Positions 49,160-61,100 of a stretch of 64,000 nucleotides of DNA are shown here, piece after piece. Source of the DNA: Antitrichia curtipendula (Eukaryota > Streptophyta > Bryopsida > Hypnales > Leucodontaceae); NCBI GenBank assembly GCA_951230915.1, contig OX579636.1, forward strand, positions 6,463,001 to 6,527,000, in the 5' to 3' direction. The position numbers and the translations under genes were made by a program. The notes beneath the pieces are model-generated. The model was given only the letters and a program-made list of their open reading frames with translations, was not told the origin of the DNA and made no database searches. The number at the start of each line of letters is the position of its first letter. Positions within the stretch are counted from its first letter, which is position 1.

Positions 49160-49710
49160 TGCCCATTGGCCAATCACAATGTGTCAATTATTTATTGTGA
49201 TGCCAAGTTTCCCAAGCAACCTATATTATGTAATCCCATCTTGGAAAATATCATGAAGGGCACACATTACGAGATATAATTTGCTTGCTCATAGCCAATC
49301 CTAGAATAGCACGTTGGAGAGAATTATGGTCGTGAGCATTACGATTTGGAGGATATTCAAGGCCCAGTGTGCAATTACAGAGTTCTGTCAATCGAGGGGC
49401 TTGAAACTTATCTGAACAATTCAGGCTCTCGTAGGTGAATGAGAAAAAAAAAAGTGGTGCTCTGAATCTGACCATATATTAGGGAACTCTTGGTCTCTCC
49501 GTCGGTGATGCATTCTGATAAGTTCCAATCTTGGTATTGTCTAGTGTTAAGCCGCCACCTGTTGGACTCGGATTAGCCAGCCAGGAGAAGCCCTTCGTTG
49601 ACACGTGTGCAATAAAGAAGTTGCGGAGTATTTTAAAACAGTTACTCTTACTCATTCTACTGCCTGAAGAATATCATCTGTCAACCGTGAACTACTGAAC
49701 TGAGGTAGTC

Positions 49711-49980
49711 TGCTATAAAAGCAAACATGACACGCAGGTACATTTTGCTTTCTATAATGTATCAGCAATGTACATTTCAGGAGGTGGTCGCTTTTAGTGA
49801 TCATTGCCTTTCAACTTCAAAAATTTGTAACTAATTCCATGAAGGTCCAAAAGATATGAAACGACTTGGACTAGATGCCAATTCCATTTTTCTTCCTACA
49901 AAAATTTACTGAAAATTGTTTCGAGAGGTTTAGCTTCCCCCTAAAGACAATCAGCTCTTAGATTGGTTGGTTTAAGAGCA
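49711..49980. mobile_element. GGCTCTAAAAGC-family miniature element, uninterrupted copy
   Basis: It is homologous over about 260 bp to 41904-42161 (shared GAAACGACTTG, AGATGCCAATTCCATTTTTC and CAATCAGCTCTTA). Its ends are TGCTATAAAAGC at the left and GGTTTAAGAGCA at the right. The right end shows the uninterrupted TTAA site that is occupied in the other copy. Confidence 0.7.
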
Positions 49981-50087
49981 TATACTACCATGATTGAATT
50001 GGTTTCCCCTTGGAAAGCAGATAGACATAAATCAAGCAAGAATTGGTTCTCAATTTCTATGAACCAAACTGATGAAGTTCCCTTGAA

Positions 50088-51015
50088 TCCCTATAGGATT
50101 GTTTGTCTCCTCGGGAGACAATTTGGGTCCAGGTAGGTTCCTATTGTCTCAATTGGTAATGAATGTTGTTGAAACTTTTTGGAAGATGTGCGGTTTTGCG
50201 TGAGCTTCATGTATATTTAATTTTTATTTCAATCAATGCCTGGGAGAAAAAATTATGGCACAGCAAACCAAAAATGGAAGTTGGCGAGCAGAACAAAAAA
50301 TCACAAAAAGTCAAAATAAATTTAATTTAATTTTTTTCTTCTAAAATTTTATATTTTTGTCTACATTTAAAGATTTGATTCATTCTATTTGGATTGATGA
50401 TGAGAAAGTTATGAAAAATCTTAGTTTTTAGGGCAATGTAAGTATCTTCTTGAAAAATTAACTTATAGGATTCATTTTTTAATGCAATTTTTACAATGTT
50501 CCTAAAAAATTTTGTTAGACAAAGTTATATTTGCTTGCTAGAACAATCTCACTGTTGAAATTATTGTATTTCAATTCCATGTTAGAACTATTAATGTTTT
50601 AGTTTTTCTTTCAATCTTGAACCTACTTCTATTTAATAGTTTTTTTAATAAAAAAATAAAATAAAGTTTTATTTTCTTGAATTTATTTTTAGATTCTCAA
50701 ATCAACTATTCAACAAAGAAACTTAAAAAATCAAAATCAATAGTATAAAAAAATCCAGTTAAGAAGATTCAAAGCCAAAAAATATAGTCAAGCAAGGTGC
50801 CAAAAAATTGTTTTCTTCACTTTGGATGGAAATATCTTGCAATCTATGTGGTCAAAGATTTTTGAAATTTCTTGTATACATTCTTATACTAGTTTAGTAT
50901 AAGATCCTATGATTAGATATGGAAAAAACAAAAAAACAAAAAATTTAAAGTTTTTAGCTCTTTGCAATAGAAATGGTCTTTTTCTGATGAAAAAATGTCC
51001 TCAGTTCTTTATGGG
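50088..51015. mobile_element. piggyBac-like non-autonomous element, inverted relative of 52382-53346
   Basis: The left end reads TCCCTATAGGATTGTTTGTC, and the sequence to about 50165 matches the reverse complement of the right end of the element at 52382-53346 (GTAGGTTCCTATTGTCTCAA in both). The right end is TCAGTTCTTTATGGG. Flanking sites are degenerate (TGAA and CTAA). Confidence 0.65.
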
Positions 51016-51019
51016 CTAA

Positions 51020-52377
51020 CTTAGAGACTATAATAAGGACATGACCAACAATACTCTTCAAGCAAGCCCAACCCGTTGTTTTTTTGGATGATAGGTTAGC
51101 AGTAAATGTTTGATCTAGCCAAAATATTATCTTTGGCATGCCCAAAATTGCAAGTTGGGTGGGGACAACAAATCCACCCCAAAACTACACTAAATAGTGA
51201 AATCAAATTGTTTCATACTAATTTCTTGACATTTGTCACTATATGTAAATGTTTATTGTTACTATACAAAAATGCACAACTTTTGAATTAGGTATTTAAT
51301 GTAATTGAGACTCATGAACCTCCATGTGTACAAATGGAAATATCTTCATAAATATTGATTGACTTTGATGGCTTGTAAAATAACCAACTTAAAGTAAGGC
51401 AATTTCATTATTCTAACAATTTGATTTCACTATTTAGTATACTTTTTCTTCCACAAATAATACACTGGATTAATAGTGATGGAGACACTGGATTAATAAT
51501 ACAGTGTAATAATACACTGGATTAATAGTGATGGAGATTTTTTTTGCTCTAGGTCATTAGATGTCTTGTGGTTAGTTGAAAGACAAAAAAAACGATTTGC
51601 ACCAATAGGACCGGGAATAGGACAACCATTAATTTGTTGTAATAAAATAGTGTCCTTGTATTCCTTGAGACATTAGAGGGGATTTGAGGGCACTAGTAGA
51701 TTATGAGTTCCTAGACAATGGGGAACAATACAAACCTTGGCACATCAATTTATTATTATTATTTAATTATTATTATTTTAAATTTAAAATAGATAAACTA
51801 TTGTTATTTTATTATTTAAATATTTTGACAGTAGTGGCTAATTCATAATAAGGAGAGCATATCTAAAACGGCCCTCCCATGCCCTCAAATCCCCTCTAGT
51901 GATGTTTCCATATACTATTGGTGATGCTATAAAGCATATACTTTCATCCATAAAATCATCTATTACTAATAATTTTCATCTAAACACTAGCAAATGTATT
52001 TATTTCTTGGAGCTAAATTTGGTTGTTTCATCCAAATTTTCAACCAAATTTTTCACTAGGCAAAAATAGAGTAAGACTTTGACTCAAATTTTCCAACTTA
52101 AAATGATTAATGTACACCTATAATAAACATTGCCCAAAAAGTGACACCTAAATTTGAACTCCAAAGCCTTGCAAAAATCTAGATATTGATTACACAAGAT
52201 GTATAATACACAATTAGAATATAAAAGTCTATGAGAGCTTAGTATTGATTTTTGAAAAATTTACAAACAATATTTTAAAAATCCACAACTTATTCATACA
52301 ATGTCTAAATAATGCATACTAAAGAATATTGGAGTCCTCTTTCATTTGCCAATACAATACAAGAGAAATAAATTATG
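51020..52377. other. AT-rich gene-free interval
   Basis: It contains a small local duplication at about 51463-51535 (ACACTGGATTAATAGTGATG twice) and the foldback at 51671-51901. Nothing else is recognised. Confidence 0.55.
51671..51901. repeat. Foldback miniature element with GAGGGGATTTGAGGGCA ends
   Basis: The left end is CATTAGAGGGGATTTGAGGG and the reverse complement of the right end is CACTAGAGGGGATTTGAGGG, a 20-bp terminal inverted repeat with one mismatch. The superfamily is uncertain; the CACTA start is suggestive but no 3-bp duplication is visible. Confidence 0.65.
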
Positions 52378-52381
52378 TTTA

Positions 52382-53346
52382 CCTCCTATAGGACCGAGGC
52401 CTTTTCACCATCAAAACACACTAAAAAATGCCACTTCTTTTGCAAAAAGTAAATAACTTTAAAAATTGTTTTTTTTGCAACTCTAACCGTAGGATCTTAT
52501 ATTAAACTAGTATAAGAATGTATGCAAGAAATTTCAAAAAATTTGACCACATAGATTGCAAGATTTTTCCATCCAAAGTGAAAAAAACAAATTTTTTTGC
52601 ACCTTGCTTGACTACATTTTATGACTTTGAATCTTCTTAAATGAAATTTTTTATACTACTGATTTTGATTTTCTAAGTTTTTATGTTAAATAGTTGATTT
52701 GAGAATCTAGAAAAAAATATCCAAGAGAAAAAACACTTAGCTTTTACTCATTAAAAATTTGTTAAGTAGAAGTAGGTTCAAGATTGAAGGAAAAACTAAA
52801 ACAGTAATAGCTCTAACATGAAGTTGAATACAATAATCACAATGACGAGATTGTTCTAGCAAGCAAATACAACCTTGTCTAACAAATTTTTTTAGGAACA
52901 TTGTAAAAATTGCATTAAAAAATGAATCCTATAAGTTATTTTTTCATGAAGATGCTTAGATTGCCCTAAACACTAAGATTTTTAATAACTTTTTCATCAC
53001 CAGTCCAAATAGAATGAATAAAAGCTTCAAATGTAGACAAAAATATAAAATTGTAGAATTAAAAATAAGTAATAATAATAATAACAATAATAACAAATAA
53101 TAATAAATATATATATGTTTTGACTTTTTGTGATTTTTTTTTCTGCCCACCAACCTCCAATTTTGGCTTGTTGTGCTATAATTTTTTCTCCCAAGCATTG
53201 ATTGAAACAAAAAATTATATATGCACGAAGCTCAGCCAAAAACACACATCTTCAAAAAGTTTAAAAAACATTCACTACTAATTGAGACAATAGGAACCTA
53301 CCTAGATCCAAATTATCTTCCGAGGAGACAAATAGTCCTTTAGGGG
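52382..53346. mobile_element. piggyBac-like non-autonomous element
   Basis: The right end is AGTCCTTTAGGGG followed by TTAA at 53347-53350. The left end is CCTCCTATAGGACCGAGGCC after a degenerate TTTA. It shares most of its length, inverted, with 50088-51015. Confidence 0.7.
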
Positions 53347-54344
53347 TTAATATACAATAGTATTTATGTTCAAATAAATAATGACAATTATAGGTGTTCA
53401 TATCTTAGAGTAACCTTATTAGTATTCCTTGAGGGAGAATATTTTGAACTTTGCTTTAGAAATGCATGAATATAATATTTACCAAGGATGATAAATTTAA
53501 AAATTTTGAATTCATAATTGGAATCATAGGATTTGATTTGAGTAATAGAGGTTGTGAAATTGAAAACTCAATCACTACAAAATAAGGAGCAATGAATTTT
53601 ATATTTATTTCCACATAGTCGAAAAATAAAAATTCTCCCCCCCCCTAAAAAACTTTCATAGCATTGCTCTAAACAACTCCTCAATTGAGCACTTTTGGTC
53701 CACAAATTGACTTTCCATATAGGAAATATGTAATAATAATAATAGAAAAAAATAAATATTGCTTTGAAGACCATCATGAATGAAGAGTCAATTGGAGGTA
53801 GTTTGACTATGGGAACATAGAATATTAAACCTACTAGTTGAAACTTCCATGAAGTATAGAATATTGTGTTAAAGAAAAGAAATAATTCTAATGACTTTTC
53901 ATTTTGAGAGGAAATTGTCACTCAATGTTTCAAATCTCAATTAATAAGATTTAAGCCACATATCCTAGTCTAGGTTTTAAAATTCCAAAATCCAAGAATT
54001 TGAAATACTAATATCAACTCAGGTTGTTAACCAAAAAATGGAATAATTGACATTATTGGATATGAATTTGTACAAAATACTAAAGTTAGATTATACAACT
54101 GGGTTGAATACATACATGAATATGGATATGGTACTTGTCCAACCTATTTTCTAAAATGGGTTAACTATGGTTTTTGGAAGGATAGTATAAAATTTTTAAC
54201 CTAATAGCTGAAAATTGTATTTTATATTTTGTGAAGGTACAACAAATATAATACATGTAATTAGGTGGAATGTATATTGGAATGGAATGGAAAAGTGTGG
54301 AGTTATTTCTCATAGTTATTAGTTGAAGTAGTTGTTTGTATTAA

Positions 54345-55272
54345 CCCCTAATGGCCCAAGGCCAATTTTTTGTCAAAAAACACTCAAAACTGCCATTTTT
54401 GTTGTGTTCACCAAATAAAACAAAGAAAATATTTTTTAAGAATCTAACCATAGGATCTTGTACTATACTTGTTTGAGATCATGTGGTAAAGACTTTATGA
54501 AGTTTGACTATACAGATTTAGAGATATTAGCATTCAAAGTTGGAAACAAAAGTGTTTTTGAACACTAGCTTGCAACTTCAGATGACTTTGACCGCCATTT
54601 GTAAAAAAGATTTGCACTATGAAATTTGAATTAAAAATTTAATGTGTTGAAGAATTGAATTGAAAGTTTAGTGAAAAAAATTCAAAAATAAAATAAAAAA
54701 CTTGATTTTCATTCTTTAAAAAATTGTTATGTAGAAGTAGGTCCAAGATTGAAAGAAAAAATAAATCATTAATAGCTCTAAGATGGAATTGCAACACAAT
54801 AATCTCAATGACGAGATTTCTCTAGCAAAAAAATTTAACCTTGTCAAACAATTGTTTTTGAAAAATTGTAAAAATTGCATTTAGAAATGAATCCTATAAG
54901 TTATTTTTTCAAGAAGATGCTCAAATTGCCTAAAAAACAAGATTGTTCATAACTTTCACATCACTAATCCAAATGGAATGAATCAAAGCTTCACATGTAG
55001 ACAAAAATGTGATCTATAAGGAAAAAAAATTAAAAGTTTTAATTTCAATTTTTTATGGATTTTTTTTTTTACTTGGTGACTTAAAAATTATCTTTAGGAT
55101 GGCATAACTTTTGCTCCCAGGCAATGATTGAAATAAGAATGATATTCCCATGAAGGTAATAACTTTTTCTATCTTATTGAAAAAGTTTCAAAAAGTTTCA
55201 TTAAAAATTGAGGTCATATGAACTTGCTCAAAATCCATTTTGTCCCCCAAGGGGACAATGGGCCTTTAGAGG
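54345..55272. mobile_element. piggyBac-like non-autonomous element
   Basis: It is flanked by TTAA at 54341-54344 and 55273-55276. Ends are CCCCTAATGGCCCAAGGCC at the left and GGGCCTTTAGAGG at the right. The interior is AT-rich and closely related to 34872-35730. Confidence 0.78.
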
Positions 55273-55276
55273 TTAA

Positions 55277-57584
55277 CTTTGAAAGGATGGACCTACCCTA
55301 TGACCATGGAGTTACCATCAAAACCCTTCTACTTTTTATGTTCCCATTTTGTGACTATTTATGATTGAAATTTTTATATTTATTTTCAAAAAAAGATGGA
55401 AAAAGTGAAGGAGCTTTATATCAAAAACAAAACATAATCCCCATAATTTACTCCAGAATATATTTTTTCTCTGGATGTACATAAAAATGTAGAATATCAT
55501 GGAGTCCAAATATTTATCCTATTTCCTATAATTAGTTAATAAAGAAACTTTGGTAATATATTTTAAATTTAAATTGCAATAAAATCTTCAATATTAGAAA
55601 AATTTCAAACTTTTAAGTTGAAGTAAAAACCACACTTCATTAACTTCATTTCATTAGTTGGACTTAAATTTTAAAAAAGATTTTTTTTGTAGTTCAAATT
55701 CACATCAAGAGCAAGGAACTTGAAGTTGCCAAAATGCAATACAATACAATACATGGTGATCCATGCTTTGAGCATCTACTTATATAGAAAATAGAAAATA
55801 TACCACAATGAGGGAATTCCATAAAATAAATTTGGATGAATAATCAATTCAACTTTACATATAATAATTTTTGAAGAAAAAAATAGAAATAATTTCAATT
55901 AATCTAACTAGTTGGTGTAATTAAATAATCTATTTGTTTAGGGTCCCACCTCAAGTTCCAAAAGCCATTCCGAGTGACTCCTAGACTACATGCATTTATA
56001 AGAAGAGAGACTCTATAGTGAGGGTTGCTATTATGTGAGCATAGGAGTGTGAGCCCGTGAGCCTAGAATACTACACACCTATGTTATAGGTGTATATATT
56101 ATAGAAATCATCTATGATTATAGGGTATTTATGTTACAAATACCCATATTATAGGTGTTTATAATACATACACCTTCTATAGTGTATGGTATCTATATTA
56201 TAGGTACCTATATTGTAGACTCAATGCTCACAAGCTCGCATTCTTGGGCTTACATACTAGCATCATTGACTCTATAGTAGCTTAATAGTTTTGAAGAAAG
56301 AGAAGGAAAACTTGACTTTTATTTGAAGTGGTTTGGATTACGTGATTAGATAAATAGGAACGGATTAGAGACTATGAATTTGATTGTATTAAGTGTTTTA
56401 AGGTAGGTCGTGTATATTGGGGAGTGTTTGATTGTTTTTGAAATTTTGTTTGTAAAATAGTATGAATGTTGTGTATTTAATGGCTATGTTGTTAATAGTA
56501 GAGAAGGTGTGTTTAATAGTAAAGATGAAAATTTGAAGTTGGTGGTGGAGTGATTGGATTGAGAATGTACTTAGTGCCATGGGATTTGACAATAATGACC
56601 ATTACTCGGACCATTAGTAGTTGTGTATTCTAGCCAAGGTTGCAAGTGTTTGTAATGGGGGAGTTATATTTATTAATTTTTTGTGCCATAAATCATGGGA
56701 CTTTTTCATTGTAATATGTAAATTTAATGAATTGAATATTGTCTTGTTCTGAAGTGGTTGTCATTGGGTCATGTAAGAAGGGTGTTGTTTGTAGGTACAA
56801 TATGTCAAGGCATAAGTATACATTTCAAACATATTGTGTTGAAATTGGTACATTAATAAGGGTATAATTGTAGGAGAGTGTTTGTTCTTGGGGTTTGTCT
56901 TTGAAGATTCTTTGAGTCATAGGTACAAATCATCATTGATTATAGTGTGATAGTAATAGTTTACATGTTTTGTGAAGTGCTTTGTTGTGTCTTTGGATGC
57001 ATAATGCTTTGATGTTTGAGTGGGTGCAACATAGAAGTAGGTATATCCATGTGTCAATTGTTGTAGGTTACATAGTGTACAAATAAAAAATGGATGTTGA
57101 GTTGGCCATAATAGATGTTTGCGGGCTTGTTCTACATATTGTCCATATCAATTTTTTTTGATGAGGTCTGTGATTTGGGCATTTGAGATGGGAAAGATGG
57201 TCTAAAATTTCCTTTGAGAGAGAATTATCAATATTGAATTATTTGTCTATTTTTTAATATTTGGAAATTATTGTGCCAATAATGCATTTGAAGGGATTTT
57301 TAGTTTGTGCAAATATAAGTAGAGAACTCAAAATTGTCCTTTATATGGTGTGGTATATGGTGAAGGTCAATCATCTTTGTGTACAAAGCAGAGACAACTG
57401 AGACAAGATGTGCTTGTTCATAGTCATGTTTGTGTGGGTATGTACTTTATAATTAAATATTTTATTCAGATATTTATGTAATACTAAGATAATCACACCT
57501 AAATAAGTAATTGAGCATTGTTCCTATTACTTTAAACTGCATTGTTAAATCTTCTTCCTTCGCCAAAGTATGGCTTGAATCATC
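55277..57584. other. AT-rich gene-free interval with palindrome cluster
   Basis: No credible coding frames. The palindrome cluster at 56075-56225 and a fragment of the long-inverted-repeat family at 55615-55735 are the only structures noticed. Confidence 0.55.
56075..56225. repeat. Cluster of short AT-rich palindromes
   Basis: Successive perfect or near-perfect palindromes occur in 150 bp: ACCTATGTTATAGGT (56078-56091 region), GGGTATTT with AAATACCC at 56123-56145, and TATAGGTACCTATA near 56200. The cluster is bracketed by 'gtgagcc' and 'ggcttac' words. Confidence 0.55.
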
Positions 57585-57589
57585 AAAAA
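57585..57589 (-). terminator. RNA polymerase III terminator of the tRNA gene
   Basis: The minus strand has TTTTT 25 nt beyond the tRNA 3' end. It is the first run of four or more T residues downstream. Confidence 0.6.
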
Positions 57590-57614
57590 GAGTGACCAAG
57601 TAAATTAAGTGCCG

Positions 57615-57698
57615 TGTCAGCAGTGGGGTTCGAACCCACGCCCCCTTACGAAGACCAGAACTTGAGTCTGGCGCCTTAGACCACTCGGCCATGCTGAC
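57615..57698 (-). tRNA. tRNA-Leu (anticodon CAA)
   Basis: The 84-nt gene folds into a class II cloverleaf. The acceptor stem pairs GTCAGCA with TGCTGAC and discriminator A. The D arm includes the A box TGGCCGAGTGG. The anticodon stem CCAGA/TCTGG encloses loop CTCAAGT, so the anticodon is CAA and the tRNA reads UUG. A long variable arm follows, and the T arm GTGGG-TTCGAAC-CCCAC carries the B box. There is no intron and no encoded CCA, as expected for a nuclear gene. It serves cytosolic translation. Confidence 0.95.
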
Positions 57699-58170
57699 TA
57701 ACGAGCTTCGTACACGTGCCTCACTCCAGACAATGAGGCACTTCAAAACTTCCCCTAGGCTTTCATGCAAGATCTCATTTTGAAACGGATTATAGCTCAT
57801 GATTCTCCAGCTAAATCTTCCAACTAGAACTTGAACACCACAATTACCAACGGCATCCGCAAATTCGACAACATGCACTCGTTTCCCAGCCTTCGACAAA
57901 GAGAAAACTTGGAAGAAAATTGTCCCACTCGAGGTTCGTTGCAACAGAGTTTTTATTTCCAGACTGACCATCCGAGTTCCGACTGTACATAGAGTGGCAG
58001 ATTTACAGAGAAAGGCCTGTGAATTTCCTAGGATCCACAGACCTAAGAAACTGGAAAAATAATTTGGTCAACCTTTCTCTTGACACTCTTTTGACACACA
58101 TCTGCGTTGCCACCACCTCCGGATTTACAACTTCACTTCCTGATTTTTGACAATGGAAACCCTTCAGGTT

Positions 58171-61100
58171 TTATACGTAAGAGTAAAATATCATCTCCGC
58201 CAACTCCTGCACACCTCAAAACCACGTAATTATTAGTACATTGCTCGTTGGAAGATTACTTGTAGCCATGAATTAAACAAACCTCAGCTCTCAAAAGAAA
58301 GAAACGAGTGTTACATGGCTGGATCAAGGACACCTCGGCCAAGAACCTGGTATGAAAAACACAGGCATCCTTGACTTTACTTGACTACGAGGGTCTGCAT
58401 AGCGACATCTCTATACTACTCGATAAAGGATTTTTTCTTGGAGTTCCGATCCCAGCTTTAGGATTCTCTATAGAAAGCACTGAATTGTTCATAACATTCT
58501 TGGGCACCTGCCTTTGAGCATTTGCAACAAGAATCTAGATTCGTTCTGTAAGACACGTTGAGCTCGAAATATAAATCTATCCTAATATCCGCAGCTTTTA
58601 ACTCAATTCACCCACGCATTCTACAGTGATTCTCAAGCTTTTTGAAACACTCCCTCTGTTTCTGAAAAAGCCCTGTGTTTCCTTTGTAAAATACAAAGGA
58701 AACACGGGTCTTTTCAGAAACAGAGGTAGTATAACGATTTGGTAGGGTGAGAAGTGGAGACGGTGCAGCTTTCTGTACAGCTCTAGAATGTTGCGCTGTT
58801 CATCTGAAGCTTCAGTCTAATTTCGAGGTCTTAAAAGTTCCAAGTGGTACTTGTGCAGCATCTCCTTTCAATGTCCAGACAGAGGTGATGTCTTCTTAAA
58901 ATATTTTTGACGAATAGAATTGTACCTGTTTGCCAGAGACAATGGCTGGCTCTCCTGCTTCCAAAGCATGCTCTTCCAGCTCCTCGAACCCGACTTTCCC
59001 TTCCTGCAAAGCATTAGGGTGTGGGAGTATCTTTAATATTAAAATGATTTGCAGTTAAAATCAACTACACTGATTGTTCCAATAGTGCGTGTGACGCTAA
59101 TTTACCAAAGTCACACTATTTTGAATCAGAGCAGGTTGGAATATGCCTATCTTGAACCAATTTTCACAAAAATAAAATTTTATGGTGACAATAACTTTTT
59201 GAGGTGACAGTAATTTCCTTCCCGCTTCACTATTAGGACAAATCAGTTTAGCCTGAAAATCAACAGCAGCATAAGCTAACAAGCCCGAGGACGCTGGTGT
59301 AAAGGGCGGAGCCATTATTTATTACCTCAATGAGCTTTCCAAGTGGGGAGTTGAAGCTTGCGTATCGGTCCTCAACAAGCTTTGTGAGTCTACCTCCCTG
59401 AAAATAGAATCAAATATAAATTTGTTAAGATACTGCATAAGACTACCTGTTCCGAGACAACTACAAATGGTTTAGGACTCTTAAGCTTAGATACTCTGAG
59501 TTTTTAAAATTATTTACCTCCAAAAGATTGGCAGCGTTACGAAGACCCCGAGCTATGGTATCCATGCCTGATACATGGGCAATGAAGAGATCTTCCACGT
59601 CCACACTCTCTCTCCTCCTGCATTCCTCACAAGATAATTAGGTAAGTGAAAATTCTCTCCTTCCACAACATCCTTGAAATCAACTCCTCACACCTTGGGG
59701 CCCATCCTGACATATACTTGCTTTGATGCAGTTCTAAAAATATGTTTTGAGTTCGATATTTGACAGTAAACTTCCTAACTCATGAATCATCGTGATTCTA
59801 AAGTTGCAAACTCTTGGAGTCACATAACTATTGACAACACTAATTCTCACATTATTTGAGCGATCTATTTGTCTACAGGACTACGTTTCAAAATGGGTGC
59901 AAGTCCATGAGAATGTTTTGTCTCAGTAAGAATTGTGATGAAGTTCCAAGCTACCACACAGCATAAGATCTGAGGGTTTCTGAAGTGCTCACAATTTTGC
60001 GTCAAAGTTGAATCCGCCAGGTGCCAACCCTCCCTTCACAGTACAAGTAATTTTTCCAAGTTAGAACATCATTCATTATACCCACTCTACCACATATCAG
60101 TCGTATAAAATTGGATCTACACAAGGGACCACTATTAAGGCATCTATGCCCGCAAAGAACAGTTTTGCATTCGGCCCATTGTGAGGAAGTTTTGTAATCA
60201 CTTACATTCTTTATTACAGAAAGCATAACAAGAGTTGCCTCACTAATATCAGTGAGAAACTGATCAGTGTCCCATCCTGCATGCCCTTCCTCAAATGTTA
60301 GATTTCCTACCTATGTCGATGAAACCAAGGCAAAACACTTTACCATTATAATAAAGAACTCCAAAATATAGTATAAAAGGTATAATAGTTGAACCTGTTT
60401 GAGCATCGCCTGTGTTGGCATCAACACTACCAAGCATGCCATTGATACGTGCGGTCTCCAGCTCATGGTGACAGCTGCAAAAATTAGGAGTGATTTATTT
60501 AACTTTAATAAACTGACGGATCTGAAATGGAAAGGAATAAAATAAAGGTAGCATTTTCTATCTCTTGACACGGGTGGATGCATCAATCAGTCTAAGCTGC
60601 CCGAGGGAATATCAAGTGTAAGCTGTAATTTTTACATGAGGAGTGCAGTTACAACAGCCCTGACAACGACAAATACCTGTGTCCGGACAGAGTAGCGTGA
60701 TTGCACTCCAAGTTCAGCTTATATTCCTCTGCAGAAATCCACAAAATACGTAAGAGGAGTCCTCATACGCCCTTCTTTTTCACACCCACAGAACTAGTAC
60801 CGCTACTACAATGTAGTCTGTTTCTTTCTGCTCTTGTTCCACTTTAAGTTTCTAGACCTACTAGAACCATTGCTGTACCGACCACGAATGGTTGTAGGAA
60901 TATATTTAGATGATCAAGGACTTCCATAGACATTTTAGCAGACTTCTGAAGCCAAGAAAGTTCACAACAATTTACATTACCTCACTGTTGACAGATGAAT
61001 AGCAGCGAAAATATAAAAGCAAATTAAATTATAGTCCATACCTGAGAGTCCATAATTCTTCAGGAATCCCATGGTGGTTGCCGCATCCCAATCGTACCTG

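Larger units (their letters stand above)
47742..50083. other. Gene-free interval with a minisatellite and a miniature element
   Basis: AT-rich to about 48900, then more balanced between 48900 and 49700. No recognisable gene; the two repeats it contains are listed separately. Confidence 0.55.

Noticed and set aside
57474..57971. 165-codon minus-strand open frame covering the tRNA-Leu gene and about 260 bp upstream of it
   Set aside because: Part of it is simply the tRNA read as protein. The remainder resembles no family I know and has no splice or start context; kept as non-coding.
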